The translations under genes were made by a program, and so were the position numbers. From NCBI GenBank assembly GCA_028277765.1, contig JANQFQ010000099.1:1-33627 (forward strand): a DNA stretch of 33,627 nucleotides, given 5' to 3'. The number at the start of each line of letters is the position of its first letter. The first letter of the stretch is position 1. This DNA comes from Desulfobacterales bacterium (GTDB lineage: Bacteria; Desulfobacterota; Desulfobacteria; Desulfobacterales; SURF-7). This document shows, in pieces, positions 33,016 through 33,627 of the stretch. A model generated the notes under the pieces. The model searched no databases. It was not told where the DNA came from and saw nothing but the letters and a program-made list of their open reading frames with translations.

Positions 33016-33202
33016 TTCACCACGAAGAACACGAAGAAATGATGTATTATTTTTCGCTTCGCGATAAATAGCGACTGTTCTGTGGTGATACATAGAATAG
33101 GAGTGAGGTATGAAAATTGAGAGAAGAAATAAAGTAATTAATTTTTTGCCCGACGGGCATAAGAACAAAACTCTTCGTATTCTTCGTGTCCTTCGTGGTG
33201 AA
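33016..33202. repeat. R5 inverted-repeat element, copy 2
   Basis: TTCACCACGAAGAACACGAA opens the element, and ATTCTTCGTGTCCTTCGTGG ending in TGAA at 33202 closes it: about 23 bp of inverted match with one mismatch. An internal GTTCTGTGGTGATAC is a third, weaker copy. It ends 22 bp before the downstream start codon. Confidence 0.75.
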
Positions 33203-33224
33203 AAAAAGTAAAGAAGGAAATAGA

Positions 33225-33627
33225 ATGAAAACAAGTAAGAGATTATTATTTCAAACCAGGATGTTAGTAACAGCCATTTTTTTAATTGTCTTGGCAGCAG
33301 GCACACATGCGCAGGCGCAAACAGGGCAGTACTTTAATGGGAATGGATCATATGCTTCAGTAAGCGATGCAGGCTTTAATGATTTAGATTACTCAGCGGA
33401 TTTTGCTATTGAGACAGTCGTATATATAAAACCTGATGAAAGCAATATCTATGGCGGGATATTAACAAAGACATCTTATGGCCATTATATCAATACAAAC
33501 ATACCAGGATGGGGATTAGGTATATACCAGGATGCCAAGGAAGATTATGCATTAATTGGTATGAAAGTCGGTGACGGCACTCATCATGTGACCCAATATT
33601 CCATTATAGATATAGGTAGAACCCATA
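33225..33627 (+). CDS. Secreted LamG-like (concanavalin-fold) protein, N-terminal part
   Basis: The first 134 codons of a gene that runs off the right edge. ATG 33225 follows AAGGAAA. A signal peptide spans about residues 1-31: a basic start (MKTSKRLLFQTR), then the hydrophobic LVTAIFLIVLAAG and a cleavage region HAQA before QTGQ. The mature part starts GQYFNGNGSYASVSDAGFND and continues FAIETVVYIKPDES, ILTKTSYG and GWGLGIYQD. This is the strand pattern of LamG/pentraxin domains, which bind carbohydrates or proteins outside the cell. The rest of the protein, including any sorting signal, is outside the window. Confidence 0.75.
   Translation, partial: MKTSKRLLFQTRMLVTAIFLIVLAAGTHAQAQTGQYFNGNGSYASVSDAGFNDLDYSADFAIETVVYIKPDESNIYGGILTKTSYGHYINTNIPGWGLGIYQDAKEDYALIGMKVGDGTHHVTQYSIIDIGRTH

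Larger units (their letters stand above)
32401..33224. other. 824-bp AT-rich intergenic region with hairpins and R5 element
   Basis: No firm gene is seen. Contents in order: a minus-strand open stretch (32519-32689) that reads like protein (YEYKGKKHKANIVMSYTIFE, then CPWNIDKCLLCDLE) but has no start codon at its beginning; a promoter candidate (32765-32794); a long hairpin (32842-32893); and a full R5 element (33016-33202). The downstream gene's AAGGAAA ribosome-binding site is at 33213-33219. Confidence 0.5.

Noticed and set aside
32945..33066. Plus-strand 40-codon frame starting MDKQTAAKKD
   Set aside because: It runs into the R5 repeat after 23 codons and has no ribosome-binding site.
33016..33202. 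CRISPR-like impression from repeated CGAAGAACACGAAG words
   Set aside because: The words are inverted, not direct, without regular unique spacers, and no cas genes are present.
32980..33306. Minus-strand frame of 108 codons
   Set aside because: It spans the R5 repeat (RRTRRIRR is repeat translation) and the start of the LamG-like gene.

Overview
The window looks like a chromosomal segment of a Gram-negative, probably anaerobic or facultative bacterium. It carries outer-membrane beta-barrel proteins, a lytic transglycosylase with SPOR repeats, an IHF alpha-type protein and EIIA-Ntr, plus a CooC-type nickel-insertion ATPase. Intergenic regions are full of small inverted-repeat families. My best guess is a Desulfobacterota (former Deltaproteobacteria) relative. 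This rests on gene content and repeat style, not on a marker gene. I saw no rRNA, tRNA, CRISPR array, insertion sequence or phage module.

Layout. (1) 1-6777: a locus of three small single-lobe PstS-like periplasmic proteins and two paralogous outer-membrane porins around a methyl-accepting chemotaxis protein, in two divergent arms. It has no ABC permease or ATPase. This is the best candidate for a poorly described system, perhaps oxyanion capture and sensing at the cell surface. (2) 6841-9498: a bidirectional terminator, ihfA, a TPP riboswitch driving a ThiC-family radical SAM enzyme whose signature residues look more like BzaF (5-hydroxybenzimidazole synthase) than canonical ThiC, and a YjbQ/UPF0047 protein. 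(3) 9743-15541: a U32 (RlhA-like) protein divergent from a tight cooC - Ski2-like helicase - lipoprotein operon. (4) 15904-19384: a diaminopimelate decarboxylase, a small DUF5348-like ORF, and an NSS sodium symporter with a 43-residue MetS-like microprotein that ORF length cut-offs would miss. (5) 19831-24347: nadK, ptsN, a PII-like protein and two overlapping CPA2-type cation/proton antiporters, plausibly one operon coupling PTS-Ntr state to ion homeostasis. (6) 24418-30083, minus strand: transketolase, a radical SAM protein, a SPOR lytic transglycosylase, and a ribbon-helix-helix protein with a recombinase-like tail. The last gene has three near-identical palindromes inside it and a fourth upstream. 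(7) 30450-33627: a GT4 glycosyltransferase overlapping a SAM methyltransferase, a long AT-rich gap, and the start of a secreted LamG-like protein.

Dispersed repeats fall into recognisable families. R1 is built on CCGAAATCCGAAGCACGAAA inverted arms (three copies). R2 is ATCCAGCATCTAG words (many). R3 is GTAGGGTGGGCTGTGCCCAC (two sites). R4 is AAGTGCCTAAAGTTGTGG with GAGCGAAGCGATAC (two sites). R5 is TTCACCACGAAGAACACGAA (two sites). R6 is a single TCCCCCTTTT-type element. They account for most of the larger intergenic gaps.
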